From the NCBI GenBank assembly GCA_019359505.1, contig JAHHHD010000035.1:1-53641 (forward strand): a stretch of 53,641 bases of DNA, given 5' to 3'. The notes under the pieces were generated by a model. The model ran no database searches. It was not told where the DNA came from and saw only the letters and a list, made by a program, of their open reading frames with translations. Position numbers and translations under genes: made by a program. This document shows positions 34,301 through 42,637 of this stretch, piece after piece (the first letter of the stretch is position 1; each line of letters opens with the position of its first letter). Origin of the DNA: Drouetiella hepatica Uher 2000/2452 (GTDB lineage: Bacteria > Cyanobacteriota > Cyanobacteriia > Elainellales > Elainellaceae).

Positions 34301-35155
34301 CTGTTGAGCCAGCTTGAGATCGCTGATATCTTCAACACTAGACCAGATCAAACATTCTCCACCCTGTTCGATCAGCAGCCCAGACAGCCGGACTGCAACC
34401 CGATGTCCGTCTTTATGGATATATTCCTTTTCGTAGGATTTGTAGCGCCCGGTTTGTTCCAGTTCCTCAAGTACGGCTTGTTCGGCGGCGACATACTGTT
34501 CGGGGGTAATCTCCCAACAAGTCAATTGCAACATCTCTGGGACAGTGCGTCCCATGATCGCAGCTAGGGCAGGATTGGCATCAATTATTGTCCCGTCCAT
34601 CCGAGAGAGTACGAGACCAACCGGGCTTGCTTCAAAGAGCTGACGGTTGTATTGCTCGCTCTGGCACAGGGCTGCTTGCGATCGCTTGTAGTCTGTAATG
34701 TCGCGGGCAACGGCATAAATCAGCTGACGCTCATCCAAAAATACGGAAGTCCAGGTCAGCCATTTATAAGATCCATCCTTACAGCGGTAGCGATTCTCAA
34801 AGTTAACTAATGTGGGCTGTTCTTTTAATTGCTCGACGACCGCGATCGTCGCTTCGCAGTCTTCCAGATGGACAAATTCGATAAAGGGATGGGCATAGAG
34901 TTCTTCTAAGGTAAATCCCAGAGTTTCTTCCCAGGATGGATTGAGCAGCTTGAAATAGCCGTCGATCGTCACAATGCACAGCATATCCAAGGATAGCTTG
35001 AAGAAGTTTTCCACTTCTAGAAAGGCAGCGGATGATTCAGCAGAAGGCTCAGCAGAGGCAGCTTCCAACTCCATCACTCGCTGACGCAGGAGCGCAAGTT
35101 CTTGCGTTGTTGCTTGATAGATTGCGGCATCTAAAGTAATAGTTTGATGAGTCAT
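31304..35155 (-). CDS. Multi-PAS hybrid histidine kinase with two receivers, the second truncated
   Basis: A 1283-residue cytoplasmic kinase. Six PAS/PAC units run from about 45 to 790, each ending in a D-I-T/S-D-x-K-like linker (ARDITDYK, VEDISDLK, CTDITDRK, HTDIHDRK, NTDITARK, IRDVTAEK). The HisKA domain holds the phospho-His in FISTVSHELRTPL (His about 819); HATPase motifs are NLISNAVKF, DTGVGIAP and GTGLGLPICK. Receiver 1 (about 1085-1205) is complete (VDDD, LLDVMMP, LTKP). Receiver 2 (about 1210-1283) has VDQN and IIIDS but ends at VMLSDR, before the conserved Lys strand. Signals unknown. It lies 19 bases after the GAF kinase gene and ahead of a receiver gene, so all three are one operon. 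Confidence 0.93.
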   Translation of the reverse strand: MTHQTITLDAAIYQATTQELALLRQRVMELEAASAEPSAESSAAFLEVENFFKLSLDMLCIVTIDGYFKLLNPSWEETLGFTLEELYAHPFIEFVHLEDCEATIAVVEQLKEQPTLVNFENRYRCKDGSYKWLTWTSVFLDERQLIYAVARDITDYKRSQAALCQSEQYNRQLFEASPVGLVLSRMDGTIIDANPALAAIMGRTVPEMLQLTCWEITPEQYVAAEQAVLEELEQTGRYKSYEKEYIHKDGHRVAVRLSGLLIEQGGECLIWSSVEDISDLKLAQQERQQTEQTLQQSEERYRSLVKTTSQIVWVSTPEGHCFDVADWIAYSGQSEAEAKGLGWLDALHPDDRLHASEVWTAATTSLALYEVEYRIRAKDGTYRDFFVCGAPVLEQDGSIREWVGTCTDITDRKLAEQILQQSEERYRFLISAMAQIVWDTKAEGEFVTEQPGWSQFTGQNFEQLKGWGWLDAIHPDDRAHTAEVWLAAFTTRSLYAVEHRLRRHDGQYRHMSVRAVPVIESDGSTREWIGAHTDIHDRKVAEAENQRLLNMLNHSSDAIIVRDMTDKILYWNQGAERLYGWVREEVKDQPIHSFLHTIFPQPVEQIQAQLLQQGTWEGELQHTSRNERSLTVQSRWTLQRDSSGQPCALLEINTDITARKQTEIALRQLNQELEARVIDRTAALQNTLAEAQGLNAILDNLADGLLVTDTEGQITHSNPAFLAMYGLIASNLKGQCRELPVSGLAELVEKTQSHPQEVFTAEVDLAKNRIGQAVATTIFKKASAEPSSTCFGSALLIRDVTAEKEIDKMKTDFISTVSHELRTPLTSVLGFASIIKEKLENDIFPILTTEDRKLQKTIKRVNDNLNIIVSEAERLTSLINDVLDIAKMEAGKVEWQMQPLDPVELVEWATNSTASLFETSRLQMVNEIDAELPQIMGDRNRLLQVLINLISNAVKFTEAGTVTCQVRQESSGVCISISDTGVGIAPEDQPKVFEKFRQVGDTLTDKPKGTGLGLPICKQIVDHHGGKIWVESETGKGSKFSFVIPTCAADHKTTDKLNLDALVKQLKEHVTTTTTTLDESRKTILVVDDDTNIRELLRQQLENEGYNVREAKDGMDAIQQIKSARPDLILLDVMMPQINGFDVAAVLKHDPETADIPIIILSIVENKERGYHIGIDRYLTKPIDTEKLLNEIGSLLSQGTSSKKVLVVDQNASTLKVLSDVLQTQGYNVLEASDPQECINKALTAKPDMIIIDSILSQEADLMKTLRFEKGLENVFFVMLSDR

Positions 35156-35174
35156 TGTTCTAGTTAAGAGTTTG

Positions 35175-37238
35175 TTAGTTAAGTGGATGAATAGGATTGG
35201 GACAGTAAAACTGGAGCAATAAGGTGGTATAGAGCTTCAACGAAATTGGATTGTGTTGAAACATCTGGTAAATCTGCGCAGGAGATGCATCCTCAACCCC
35301 TGGATGGTGTTGCGAGAGTCGCTGAATCAGCTGAATATGGCGAAACAGCAGGTCAGAGGATTGAAGCGGCGGAGCCGTAGATGAAATAAAGTCCCTGAGA
35401 TCATGGGCAGCGGGTGACTCAAAGTGCTGTGGTGCTTCTTCATTTGGAATGGCGATCGGATCGCTTTGCCCTTCAGCCGTGTTTCCTTCAGCCGTGTTTC
35501 CTTCAGCCGTGTTTCCTTCAGCCAGATTTGCAGTTGCGCCCTTCACCGGACATTTCACCGGGATCTGAATCCAGAACTCAGTTCCCTCGCCCGGTTGCGA
35601 ACGACACTTGAGCATTCCTCGATGCTTTTCCACAACCAGCTGATAGCTGATTGCCATGCCCAACCCGGTGCCCTTGCCAATCTCTTTTGTCGTAAAAAAG
35701 GGGTCATAAATACGCCGAATTACCGCTTCTGGCATTCCTGAACCATTGTCGGTAATATGAACGACAACCCACTCATCATTGAGAGATTCGGTACGAATTT
35801 GAATGGTGGGTATGGGATGTGGAGAAATAGCGGTAGATGTTTGGTTCTCGCGTCTCTTGATGTTCTCTTCCAGTGCATCAATAGCGTTTACCAAGATGTT
35901 CATAAACACCTGATTCAACTGACCGGGATAGCATTCAACTAGAGGTAGTTCCCCATATTCTTTAACAATTTCGATCGCAGGACAATAGGCAGTTCCTTTG
36001 AGCTGGTGACGCAGAATCATCAGCGTCACATCAATGCCTTCGTGAATATTAACGGCTTTCATTTCCGCTTCATCAAGGCGGGAAAAGTTCTTGAGCGATT
36101 GCACAATTTCAACAATGCGATCGGTGCCCAGCTTCATGGAATTCAGCAGTTTTGGTAGATCCTGCATGAGAAATTCCAGGTCAATATTGTCTATTTGAGA
36201 TTGCAGATCGGCAGGAGCAACCGGAAAGTTTTTTTGATAATCCTGAAGCAACTGCATTAACTCTGTCGCGTACTGGGCAACGTACTTGACATTGCCACAA
36301 ATGAAGTTGACAGGGTTATTAATTTCATGGGCGACTCCAGCAATCAGCTGCCCCAAACTAGACATCTTCTCGCTCTGAATCAGCTGAGTCTGCGCGAGCT
36401 GTAAATCTTTAACCGCCTGTTGCAGCCGATCGGCTTGAGCTTTTGCCTGGACTGCCGCCTGACAGCTTTGCTCGTACAGCAAAGCCTTTTCGATGGCGAC
36501 TGCCGTTTGAGAAGCAAAAATGCTGACTAGCCTGAGGTGTTCAGCCGCATAGGCATCAGGATTCTGCGAACCAATGGCGATCGCTCCCAGGATGCGTTCC
36601 TTGGCTCGCAGCGGCGCACAAATTAATGCTCTGATGTTTTCTTGCCCTCGCGATCGCGGATCAATTTGAATATCATTGACCAACTCTGCTCGACCCGATT
36701 GAACAACATCGCCGATAATTCCCTGACCCAATTCAAGCGGGCGATCGAAAAATTGTCCAAATTCAGCAATGATTTCAAAGGATGCTTCGTCTGGATTGAG
36801 AGCATTGGGTTTTAGCAGCAGGATGATGCCCGCAGAGGACTCGATTAGCTGATGAATTTCTTGCAGTACAAGTTGGGCAATTTGCTGAGTATCTAAACTG
36901 GTTGTGAGCTGAGTTGAGATATCCTCAAATAAATCAATTTCCTGATACCGCTCCAACAGCTCTCTAGCGAGTTCTTTCTTCTCAAATTCCTGCTTTGCCA
37001 GGAAAGATAGCAATGTGGCAACGAGAGCTGCTTTCTCCTCCCCCAATACCCAGCCAATAACTTGCTCCGATACTTCGATCGGGTATCGGTGATTTACAGT
37101 TTGCTTCCCAACACTAACTAACGTCTTCCCATTGATTTCCTCAATAGCGATCGCAATATCGAGAACCCCTATCAATCCTTGAAGCAGCGATCGCACTTCT
37201 GGCTTGCTATAGAATTTTTTAAGGTTAATCGGAGACAT
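35175..37238 (-). CDS. GAF-domain sensor histidine kinase
   Basis: A 687-residue soluble kinase. An N-terminal region (1-100) resembles a sensor pocket found in cyanobacterial kinases; a GAF domain follows (about 115-255), then a coiled coil and HisKA with His about 304 in IAGVAHEINNPVNF; HATPase motifs are NILVNAIDALE, ITDNGSGMP, FFTTKEIGKGTGLGMAIS. This is the HWE/HPK4-like AHEINNP class. The tail carries NTAEG units from a 15-bp tandem repeat and a helical C-terminus (about 640-687) of unknown role. First gene of the leftward operon with the multi-PAS kinase and the receiver. Confidence 0.93.
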   Translation of the reverse strand: MSPINLKKFYSKPEVRSLLQGLIGVLDIAIAIEEINGKTLVSVGKQTVNHRYPIEVSEQVIGWVLGEEKAALVATLLSFLAKQEFEKKELARELLERYQEIDLFEDISTQLTTSLDTQQIAQLVLQEIHQLIESSAGIILLLKPNALNPDEASFEIIAEFGQFFDRPLELGQGIIGDVVQSGRAELVNDIQIDPRSRGQENIRALICAPLRAKERILGAIAIGSQNPDAYAAEHLRLVSIFASQTAVAIEKALLYEQSCQAAVQAKAQADRLQQAVKDLQLAQTQLIQSEKMSSLGQLIAGVAHEINNPVNFICGNVKYVAQYATELMQLLQDYQKNFPVAPADLQSQIDNIDLEFLMQDLPKLLNSMKLGTDRIVEIVQSLKNFSRLDEAEMKAVNIHEGIDVTLMILRHQLKGTAYCPAIEIVKEYGELPLVECYPGQLNQVFMNILVNAIDALEENIKRRENQTSTAISPHPIPTIQIRTESLNDEWVVVHITDNGSGMPEAVIRRIYDPFFTTKEIGKGTGLGMAISYQLVVEKHRGMLKCRSQPGEGTEFWIQIPVKCPVKGATANLAEGNTAEGNTAEGNTAEGQSDPIAIPNEEAPQHFESPAAHDLRDFISSTAPPLQSSDLLFRHIQLIQRLSQHHPGVEDASPAQIYQMFQHNPISLKLYTTLLLQFYCPNPIHPLN
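35472..35523 (-). repeat. 15-bp tandem repeat within the GAF kinase gene
   Basis: Three identical ttcagccgtgtttcc units (35472-35516) and a partial fourth. On the coding strand they specify repeated EGNTA in the linker after the kinase domain. Exact identity points to recent expansion. Confidence 0.9.
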
Positions 37239-37367
37239 GGAAAATAGGTGTCACTGACACGACAGCTAGGAAGGTCGGGCATCACCAGGACATTGACACC
37301 ACGATTTCCTAACTGGGATTAGAATGCCCTAATTTATTCCTTTGATCTCAACAGACAGTTTTAGTAG

Positions 37368-37460
37368 ATTGCAAATTAGGGTTTTGGAGTGCGCTCCGCA
37401 TACCCCAAAACCCTAGAGAGCTGGATTTCAAAGGCGCACTGCGCCTTTGAAATCCAGCTC
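37368..37460. repeat. Composite palindromic element, copy 2
   Basis: It contains gcaaattagggttttgg...ccaaaaccct, then the perfect 43-base palindrome 37418-37460 (gagctggatttcaaaggcgc arm) with the same gcgcactgcgc centre as the element at 14774-14820. The two composites share both parts but in opposite orientation. It lies between the GAF kinase start and the ndhE end. Confidence 0.85.
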
Positions 37461-37521
37461 TAAATAAATGAGATGACCTTGCGATTTACTGAGTCTAGGA
37501 GCTGTCAAACGTGTCTCGGAT

Positions 37522-37569
37522 AAAAGCTTGTTTCCAGCTCAAACTATTTTGAGCTGGAAACAAGCTTTT
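37522..37569 (-). terminator. Intrinsic terminator of the ndhAIGE operon
   Basis: Perfect 22-base arms (left aaaagcttgtttccagctcaaa cannot be quoted in full; it starts aaaagcttgtttcc) around the loop ctat, with a T-run on the minus strand after the stem. It lies 49 bases after the ndhE stop. Confidence 0.85.
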
Positions 37570-37617
37570 TTCAGGTTCTTCAGGCAGCTTCGTTACATCA
37601 ACTCATCAGAGATACAA

Positions 37618-37923
37618 CTACCACTTCAGCAGATTAAACTGCTCCATGTCTACCGTGTCGCGGTTCCGGTAAATGGTGAGAACGATCGCCAAACCCACCG
37701 CCGCTTCAGCCGCCGCGATCGAAATTACAAACACCGCAAACACCTGACCCTTAATGTCTTCTGGATCGAGGTAATTGGAGAACGCCATCAGGTTCAAATT
37801 GACGGAGTTTAGCAATAGCTCGATCGACATCAGCACCCGAATTGCGTTACGGCTCGTGACCAGACCAAAAATGCCAATGCAAAATAGCGCTGCGGCAAGA
37901 ATGAGAAAGTATTGGAGTTGCAT
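37618..37923 (-). CDS. ndhE: NDH-1 subunit 4L (NdhE/NuoK)
   Basis: 101 residues with three membrane helices (about 4-22, 30-48, 60-85), matching NuoK/NdhE in length and motifs: [26 protein letters not shown] with the conserved Glu of helix 2, and [18 protein letters not shown] with the conserved Glu of helix 3, both used in proton translocation. Part of the thylakoid NDH-1 complex that reduces plastoquinone. Last gene of ndhA-ndhI-ndhG-ndhE, 20 bases after ndhG, and followed by a strong terminator. Confidence 0.97.
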   Translation of the reverse strand: MQLQYFLILAAALFCIGIFGLVTSRNAIRVLMSIELLLNSVNLNLMAFSNYLDPEDIKGQVFAVFVISIAAAEAAVGLAIVLTIYRNRDTVDMEQFNLLKW

Positions 37924-37943
37924 AGAATCTACTTTTGCCTAGC

Positions 37944-38531
37944 CTACTTTTGACTACCAGAAACCAGTTCTCTAGGACGCTCAGGTAAGGTGAGCTGCTC
38001 AGCCTCAGTCTGCTCAGGGAAGAAGTCGCGTCGCGCTAGGACGATCGCCCCTACCAACGCCATTAGCAGCAGCACAGAAACAAGCTCGAACGGCAACAAG
38101 AAATCGGTGAAGAAATGCTTGCCGATCACCACAACAGCGCCATCGCCAACGGGCACTGCGCTAGAAATTGCCCAAGGCGTAGCCAATATCATGGTGCTGA
38201 GTAGCGCAAACAGTCCTGTACAGACACTAGCGGTCGCTACCGTACCGATCCAGGCATTGGGAACAGGCACATAATCCTCTCGCTTGTTCACCAGCATGAT
38301 GCCAAACAGGATAAGGACACTGACGGCTCCGACATAGATCAAGATCTGAGCCGCCGCCACAAATCCAGCATTCAGAAGGATATAAAGCCCCGACATGCTG
38401 ATGAACACCAGCCCTAATAGAAAGGCTGAGTACACAATATTAGCTAGCAGCACAACCCCCAGAGCTGCGCCAATCATCATCAGCGCCAAGATACCAAACG
38501 AAACCAGTTGAACCCCATCCGCTAGATTCAC
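37944..38531 (-). CDS. ndhG: NDH-1 subunit 6 (NdhG/NuoJ)
   Basis: 195 residues with five membrane helices. The conserved helix-3 element of NuoJ-type subunits is present (FVAAAQILIYVGAVSVLILFGIMLV), followed by a hydrophilic KREDYVP loop and the long C-terminal tail usual in cyanobacteria. It forms part of the NDH-1 membrane arm. Spacing to ndhI is 61 bases, to ndhE 20, all one operon. Confidence 0.97.
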   Translation of the reverse strand: MNLADGVQLVSFGILALMMIGAALGVVLLANIVYSAFLLGLVFISMSGLYILLNAGFVAAAQILIYVGAVSVLILFGIMLVNKREDYVPVPNAWIGTVATASVCTGLFALLSTMILATPWAISSAVPVGDGAVVVIGKHFFTDFLLPFELVSVLLLMALVGAIVLARRDFFPEQTEAEQLTLPERPRELVSGSQK

Positions 38532-38592
38532 AGCTCACTCTCCATCAACTCTTGACAAAACATTACTTTGATCGGCTTGGTCGGCTACTCGA

Positions 38593-39180
38593 CTACTTTG
38601 ACGTTTCTTCCAAAATCTCAGAGGGCAGTTTGCCAGGTCGCCGCGATCCTTCTGGCAGATCGTGAGGGTCAAGCACGCCCTTGGGCAAGTAGACCAGCTC
38701 TTTCAGCGGAGTTACCATGGGGTCAGAGTGAATAACGCTGACGGGCAGACGACCCAGAGCCACGTTATCATAATTCAGCTCATGGCGATCGTAGGTTGCC
38801 AGCTCATACTCTTCCGTCATCGACAGGCAGTTTGTCGGGCAGTATTCTACGCAGTTGCCACAGAAAATGCAGACCCCAAAATCAATGCTGTAGTGGTTCA
38901 GCTTCTTCTTCTTGGTTTCCTTGTTGTATTCCCAATCCACCACAGGGAGGTTAATCGGGCAAACGCGAACGCAGACTTCGCAAGAAATGCACTTATCAAA
39001 CTCAAAGTGAATGCGCCCTCGAAAGCGCTCAGAAGGAATCAGCTTCTCATAGGGATACTGAACGGTAATGGGACGGCGCTGCATATGGTCAAAGGTGACA
39101 GACAACCCCTGACCGATATACTTAGCCGCTTGCACAGCTTCTTTGGTGTAGTCACCAACTTGCTTTAGGAACTTCAGCAT
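38593..39180 (-). CDS. ndhI: NDH-1 iron-sulfur subunit I (NdhI/NuoI)
   Basis: 195 residues with two 4Fe-4S clusters: [12 protein letters not shown] (about 64-75) and [12 protein letters not shown] (about 103-114). The N-terminus is [22 protein letters not shown], typical of NdhI, and the short C-terminal extension after the second cluster is usual in cyanobacteria. It carries electrons from ferredoxin toward plastoquinone at the junction of the NDH-1 arms. It lies 41 bases after ndhA. Confidence 0.97.
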   Translation of the reverse strand: MLKFLKQVGDYTKEAVQAAKYIGQGLSVTFDHMQRRPITVQYPYEKLIPSERFRGRIHFEFDKCISCEVCVRVCPINLPVVDWEYNKETKKKKLNHYSIDFGVCIFCGNCVEYCPTNCLSMTEEYELATYDRHELNYDNVALGRLPVSVIHSDPMVTPLKELVYLPKGVLDPHDLPEGSRRPGKLPSEILEETSK

Positions 39181-39221
39181 GGGGTTTCTCGCAGGTTAGA
39201 AGGTTGTATGAAATCCAGGAG

Positions 39222-40340
39222 TCATCCGCCAAAAGCAACGGGAAACGAGAGCTTTAGAGCAGCGGTCAGCAGTAGGTTCACGAGCGACACGGGCAGCAGA
39301 AACTTCCAGCCCAAATCTAGAAGCTGGTCGATCCGCACGCGAGGCACTGTCCAGCGCAGCAAGACCGCCAGAAAGATCATCAGGTATGCCTTAAACAGCG
39401 TCATCACAATCCCCAAACTGGCAGCTATGACCTGTAGCCAAGGCGTTGATTCACTCACGCCGATGAGACTCGCTAACCAGCTCACCGGAATCGGGGATTC
39501 CCAGCCGCCCAGATAAAGCACTGCCACTAGCAAAGCCGACAGCACCAGGTTGGCGTAAGATCCCGCATAAAACAGCATGAACTTGACCGCGCCGTACTCG
39601 GTTTGGTAGCCAGCAACCAGCTCTTCCTCAGCTTCCGGTAGATCGAAGGGCATCCGTTCGCACTCCGCCAGAGCCGCAATCCAGAAAATCAGGAAGCCGA
39701 TCGGCTGTCTCCAGATGTTCCAGCTCAAGATGCCGTAACCTGTCTGCTGATTGACAATATCGATCGTGCTGAGGGAATTAGACATCATGACGATCGCCAG
39801 CACCGACAGCGACAGCGGAATCTCATAGCTGATAGACTGAGCCGCAGCCCGCAGTCCGCCCAGCAAAGAATACTTGTTGTTGGAGGCATAGCCTGCCATC
39901 AGCAAACCCACAGGCGCAATGCTAGAGAGCGCAATCCACAGAAAAATGCCGATATTCAGGTCAGTAATCACCATGTTCTGACCGAAGGGCACGATCAGGT
40001 AGGACAGAAACACGGGAATGAACACCATGAGGGGAGCGATCGCAAATAGCCAAGGGTCAGTCTTGGCAGGCAGCATGTTTTCCTTAAACAGCAGCTTAAT
40101 CACATCTGCCACAGGAGCCAGCAGACCAAAAGGTCCCATGTACTCTGGCCCAATCCGCTGCTGAGCTGCCGCCGAGACTTTTCGCTCTAGCCAAGTTGAG
40201 ACCAGCGCCAGCACTGTGACCGCAGCCACAATAATCAGCATCGGCAAAGGTATCCAGACCGTTTTGGCTACCCCGATGGGCAGCCCGGAGTCCGTCAAGA
40301 GCTGGATAAAGCTTCCTTGTAAATCAATTCCTGAACTCAT
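39222..40340 (-). CDS. ndhA: NDH-1 subunit 1 (NdhA/NuoH)
   Basis: 372 residues with about eight membrane helices. Conserved NuoH elements lie at the quinone site: [56 protein letters not shown] (quoted here as [19 protein letters not shown]). These residues line the plastoquinone chamber. First gene of ndhA-ndhI-ndhG-ndhE. The 203-base spacer upstream, before the convergently placed GH104 gene on the same strand, must hold the promoter; no boxes were recognised. Confidence 0.97.
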   Translation of the reverse strand: MSSGIDLQGSFIQLLTDSGLPIGVAKTVWIPLPMLIIVAAVTVLALVSTWLERKVSAAAQQRIGPEYMGPFGLLAPVADVIKLLFKENMLPAKTDPWLFAIAPLMVFIPVFLSYLIVPFGQNMVITDLNIGIFLWIALSSIAPVGLLMAGYASNNKYSLLGGLRAAAQSISYEIPLSLSVLAIVMMSNSLSTIDIVNQQTGYGILSWNIWRQPIGFLIFWIAALAECERMPFDLPEAEEELVAGYQTEYGAVKFMLFYAGSYANLVLSALLVAVLYLGGWESPIPVSWLASLIGVSESTPWLQVIAASLGIVMTLFKAYLMIFLAVLLRWTVPRVRIDQLLDLGWKFLLPVSLVNLLLTAALKLSFPVAFGG

Positions 40341-40543
40341 GTTCTTCGTTGCACTCAGGTTTTTGCGGATTAATTGGGTCTTAGCAATTTGGTCTTAACA
40401 AATTGCGTTTAACGGGTCAGGCTTAACTGTACTGCTATTAGAAGGTTACTCGACCTCCAGCCTTAGTATACCGTTGACTGGTTTTTTGAGTGGTGTTGCC
40501 CGTGAACGAAAACTCAAGGCTCACCATAGAAAAGCCTCTTGTT

Positions 40544-41437
40544 CTACCGCCCGATTTGAAAAGTCGGCTGGGGGCGGGCGATCGCATCTGACATAAAATC
40601 CACGAGCTGCTGCTGATCCGCTAGCGCCACCTGAAAGTTTTGCCACATTTCTTCGATTGCCTTAGCTTTCTGATAACCAACCTGAGCCTGATCGTAGGCT
40701 CCTACGCCGTTAGCACAAGGAAACGAAGCCCAGATCGTGCAGCTCGTTTGTACAGAAGTCGTAAATTGCTCCACATCCACAGCGACTTTTCCCTCAGCAT
40801 TCACGGAAGTGCCTGCCATCAGAGCCTTGTAACCTCCCATCTCTGTCCACAGGATGAGGCAGCCAATGTCCTGGTTTTGCGGATGGAATGCCGGGAGATC
40901 CGATCGCCAAACATGGGGATAGTCTTGGTGAAGCTTGTCCCAAATTTCGGAAGTAAACTGACAAGAACCTGCCGCATCCGATGTTACCTCATAAGGGGTT
41001 CCCCAGTTCAATGTCACCATTTTGCGGGGATGATCGTCAAAGGAATCAAAGGTTTCTTGCCCCAGAATCACCCTGTACGGACTAGCACCCAAAGGATTGG
41101 GATAGGTTCCCTCTGCGTAGTGGATCGCCCCCCTCAAGAAGGCGCGGACTGCCATCAGTCGCGCAGTATCAGGATACTGACTGAGGAAAGATGGTTGGAG
41201 TATGGGAAGCCGTTGCAGCAGCGGTAAAGGACTTAATTCCACTTGCGGAATAGTTGGTTGAGAAAGATTCTGAGAGACGTCTTGAAGCGGAAAGGGTTGG
41301 GAGACGGGCAAATTTTTCACTGGCGGCGCTTGGGCGCTTACCGGAAGCAGCGTAATCAGAACGATCGCCAAACCCATGCTCAACGAAAATACTACGGGTA
41401 GCGAGAAACCTCTGAATCGATCGCGTTTTACCCCCAT
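40544..41437 (-). CDS. Secreted GH104 (lambda-endolysin-like) muramidase
   Basis: About 298 residues from the ATG at 41437, which has GGAG six bases upstream; another ATG lies at 41449. A signal peptide ends near VSAQA. A proline-rich stretch (35-90) precedes the lysozyme-like domain (about 100-230). The domain follows the lambda R pattern: AVRAFLRGAIHYAEGT with the catalytic Glu, YRVILGQETFDSFDDHPRKMV, and AAGSCQFTSEIWDKL. Lambda-type enzymes are lytic transglycosylases that cut peptidoglycan. The C-terminal 60 residues are helical and unassigned. A cell-wall turnover role outside the cytoplasm is likely; the tie to phage is by fold only, with no other phage gene nearby. Confidence 0.82.
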   Translation of the reverse strand: MGVKRDRFRGFSLPVVFSLSMGLAIVLITLLPVSAQAPPVKNLPVSQPFPLQDVSQNLSQPTIPQVELSPLPLLQRLPILQPSFLSQYPDTARLMAVRAFLRGAIHYAEGTYPNPLGASPYRVILGQETFDSFDDHPRKMVTLNWGTPYEVTSDAAGSCQFTSEIWDKLHQDYPHVWRSDLPAFHPQNQDIGCLILWTEMGGYKALMAGTSVNAEGKVAVDVEQFTTSVQTSCTIWASFPCANGVGAYDQAQVGYQKAKAIEEMWQNFQVALADQQQLVDFMSDAIARPQPTFQIGR

Positions 41438-41606
41438 AGGTATCTCCATTATTCTCTCAGCACCACACTAAAATCTTAATTGAAAAGACGTGAAAAATCT
41501 GGCGCTTGTGAGTATCATGAGTGGCTTGCAGATCTCCTGACGGCGACCCGTGCTTGCGTGCCTCACATCCTGTGCCCCCTATCTTGTGATTGAGTGACTG
41601 AGAACC

Positions 41607-42299
41607 GTGCAAATTCCTAGCTTCCCCGAATGTAGTCATCCGCTCATCAATGCTTTGAATCACTACAGCGATCAAGAAATGCTGACGTTGTTTCAGCGAA
41701 ATCCTGACGCAGGTAAATACTTCACCGCAATTTTTTGTCGCTACAGCCCGATTGTCTATTCGCTGATTCGCCATTCGGTGCGATCGCCCGTTCAGGCTGA
41801 CTACTTGTTTGCCGTGACCTGGCGGCACATTTATTACGAGCTAGGCGGACTCGATCTGCACGAACCTGCTGCGATCGAAGGCAAGCCCTTTACGCTACAA
41901 AGCTGGCTGATTAATATCACCGCAGTCTGTATCAATCGGATGGAGTTGCCTCCGGTAGAGTCGATTCACTATACGCTTTCAGAGGCATCGCCGCCGCTCT
42001 GGTGCTACCTTGAACAAGCCCTCGATCGCCTGATTCCGATTCATCGACTTATGGTGCTGATGGCACAAACCTTCCACTGGAGCGAAACTCGCATCGCGGC
42101 ATATCTACAAGCCGAGGGCGAAATCGTCACTTCTGCGGAGGTGAAGCGGCGCTTGGATGAGGCATATCACGAGCTGGAAATAGCATTACCTGAAGACATT
42201 AGTGAAATTTATCTGGGGCAAATTCGTCAGGCAAGCTCTGAAGAAGACAGCTACAGCGATCTTTTCAGCCTTGATCCTCTGCTAACCGTGCATGAATAA
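41607..42299 (+). CDS. Sigma-70-like (ECF-type) regulatory protein
   Basis: A 230-residue protein starting with GTG at 41607. The N-terminal half has a region-2-like helix bundle (ALNHYSDQEMLTLFQRNPDAGKYF, AIFCRYSPIVYSLIRHSV), and the C-terminal part a region-4-like helix-turn-helix (IAAYLQAEGEIVTSAEVKRRLDEAYHEL). It ends in an acidic tail. Such divergent sigma-like proteins occur widely in cyanobacteria, with unclear promoters. The gene is alone: divergent from the GH104 gene, and followed by an inverted repeat near 42312-42359. The sigma role is moderately likely, not proven by the sequence. Confidence 0.7.
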   Translation: MQIPSFPECSHPLINALNHYSDQEMLTLFQRNPDAGKYFTAIFCRYSPIVYSLIRHSVRSPVQADYLFAVTWRHIYYELGGLDLHEPAAIEGKPFTLQSWLINITAVCINRMELPPVESIHYTLSEASPPLWCYLEQALDRLIPIHRLMVLMAQTFHWSETRIAAYLQAEGEIVTSAEVKRRLDEAYHELEIALPEDISEIYLGQIRQASSEEDSYSDLFSLDPLLTVHE

Positions 42300-42310
42300 T
42301 AAAGATTAAA

Positions 42311-42360
42311 GTTTTCGATCGCTTCAATATCAGAACTCCTCGGTCTAGCGATCGAGAAAA
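42311..42360. terminator. Inverted repeat after the sigma-like gene
   Basis: gttttcgatcgc (about 42311-42322) pairs with gcgatcgagaaaac (about 42347-42360) with a two-base bulge across a 24-base loop. It may help end the sigma-like transcript, though no T-run is present. Confidence 0.4.
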
Positions 42361-42637
42361 CATCAAATTAGATAATTTTTCCTAGACGTTTCATATTTTT
42401 TGCTTAAGCTTCTATTCTAATCTACGTATATTTAATCACCTAAAAATATAGGTCTATGTATAAACGTTGAGAAATTCTTAAAGAAATAGATCCTGAAAAT
42501 CTTGCGCTTCTTCATTGAAACGCTTATGAGCAGATGACTTCAGCGGAAATGGGTTACTCCGTAAATCAAGCGAAGACATTTCTCAATAATTCCGTTACAA
42601 GTAGTAAAGATTACTACTCTCGTTGCTTAACCCGCCA
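42361..42637. other. AT-rich leader region of the PEP-CTERM gene
   Basis: Very AT-rich sequence with TATA-like stretches around 42420-42480 that likely contains the promoter of the PEP-CTERM gene. No coding sequence is supported. Confidence 0.5.

Larger units (their letters stand above)
37239..37617. other. Spacer between the GAF kinase gene and ndhE
   Basis: A 379-base spacer with the composite palindrome (37368-37460), the ndh terminator (37522-37569) and the kinase operon promoter, for which no clear boxes are visible. No gene is supported. Confidence 0.6.

Noticed and set aside
38662-39168. 168-codon plus-strand frame opposite ndhI
   Set aside because: ndhI is certain, and this is its complement with odd composition.
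40640-41227. 195-codon plus-strand frame opposite the GH104 gene
   Set aside because: The minus-strand protein has a signal peptide and family motifs; this frame has none.
42311-42360. Possible tRNA-like fold
   Set aside because: No cloverleaf, T-loop sequence or CCA-type end; it is just one stem.
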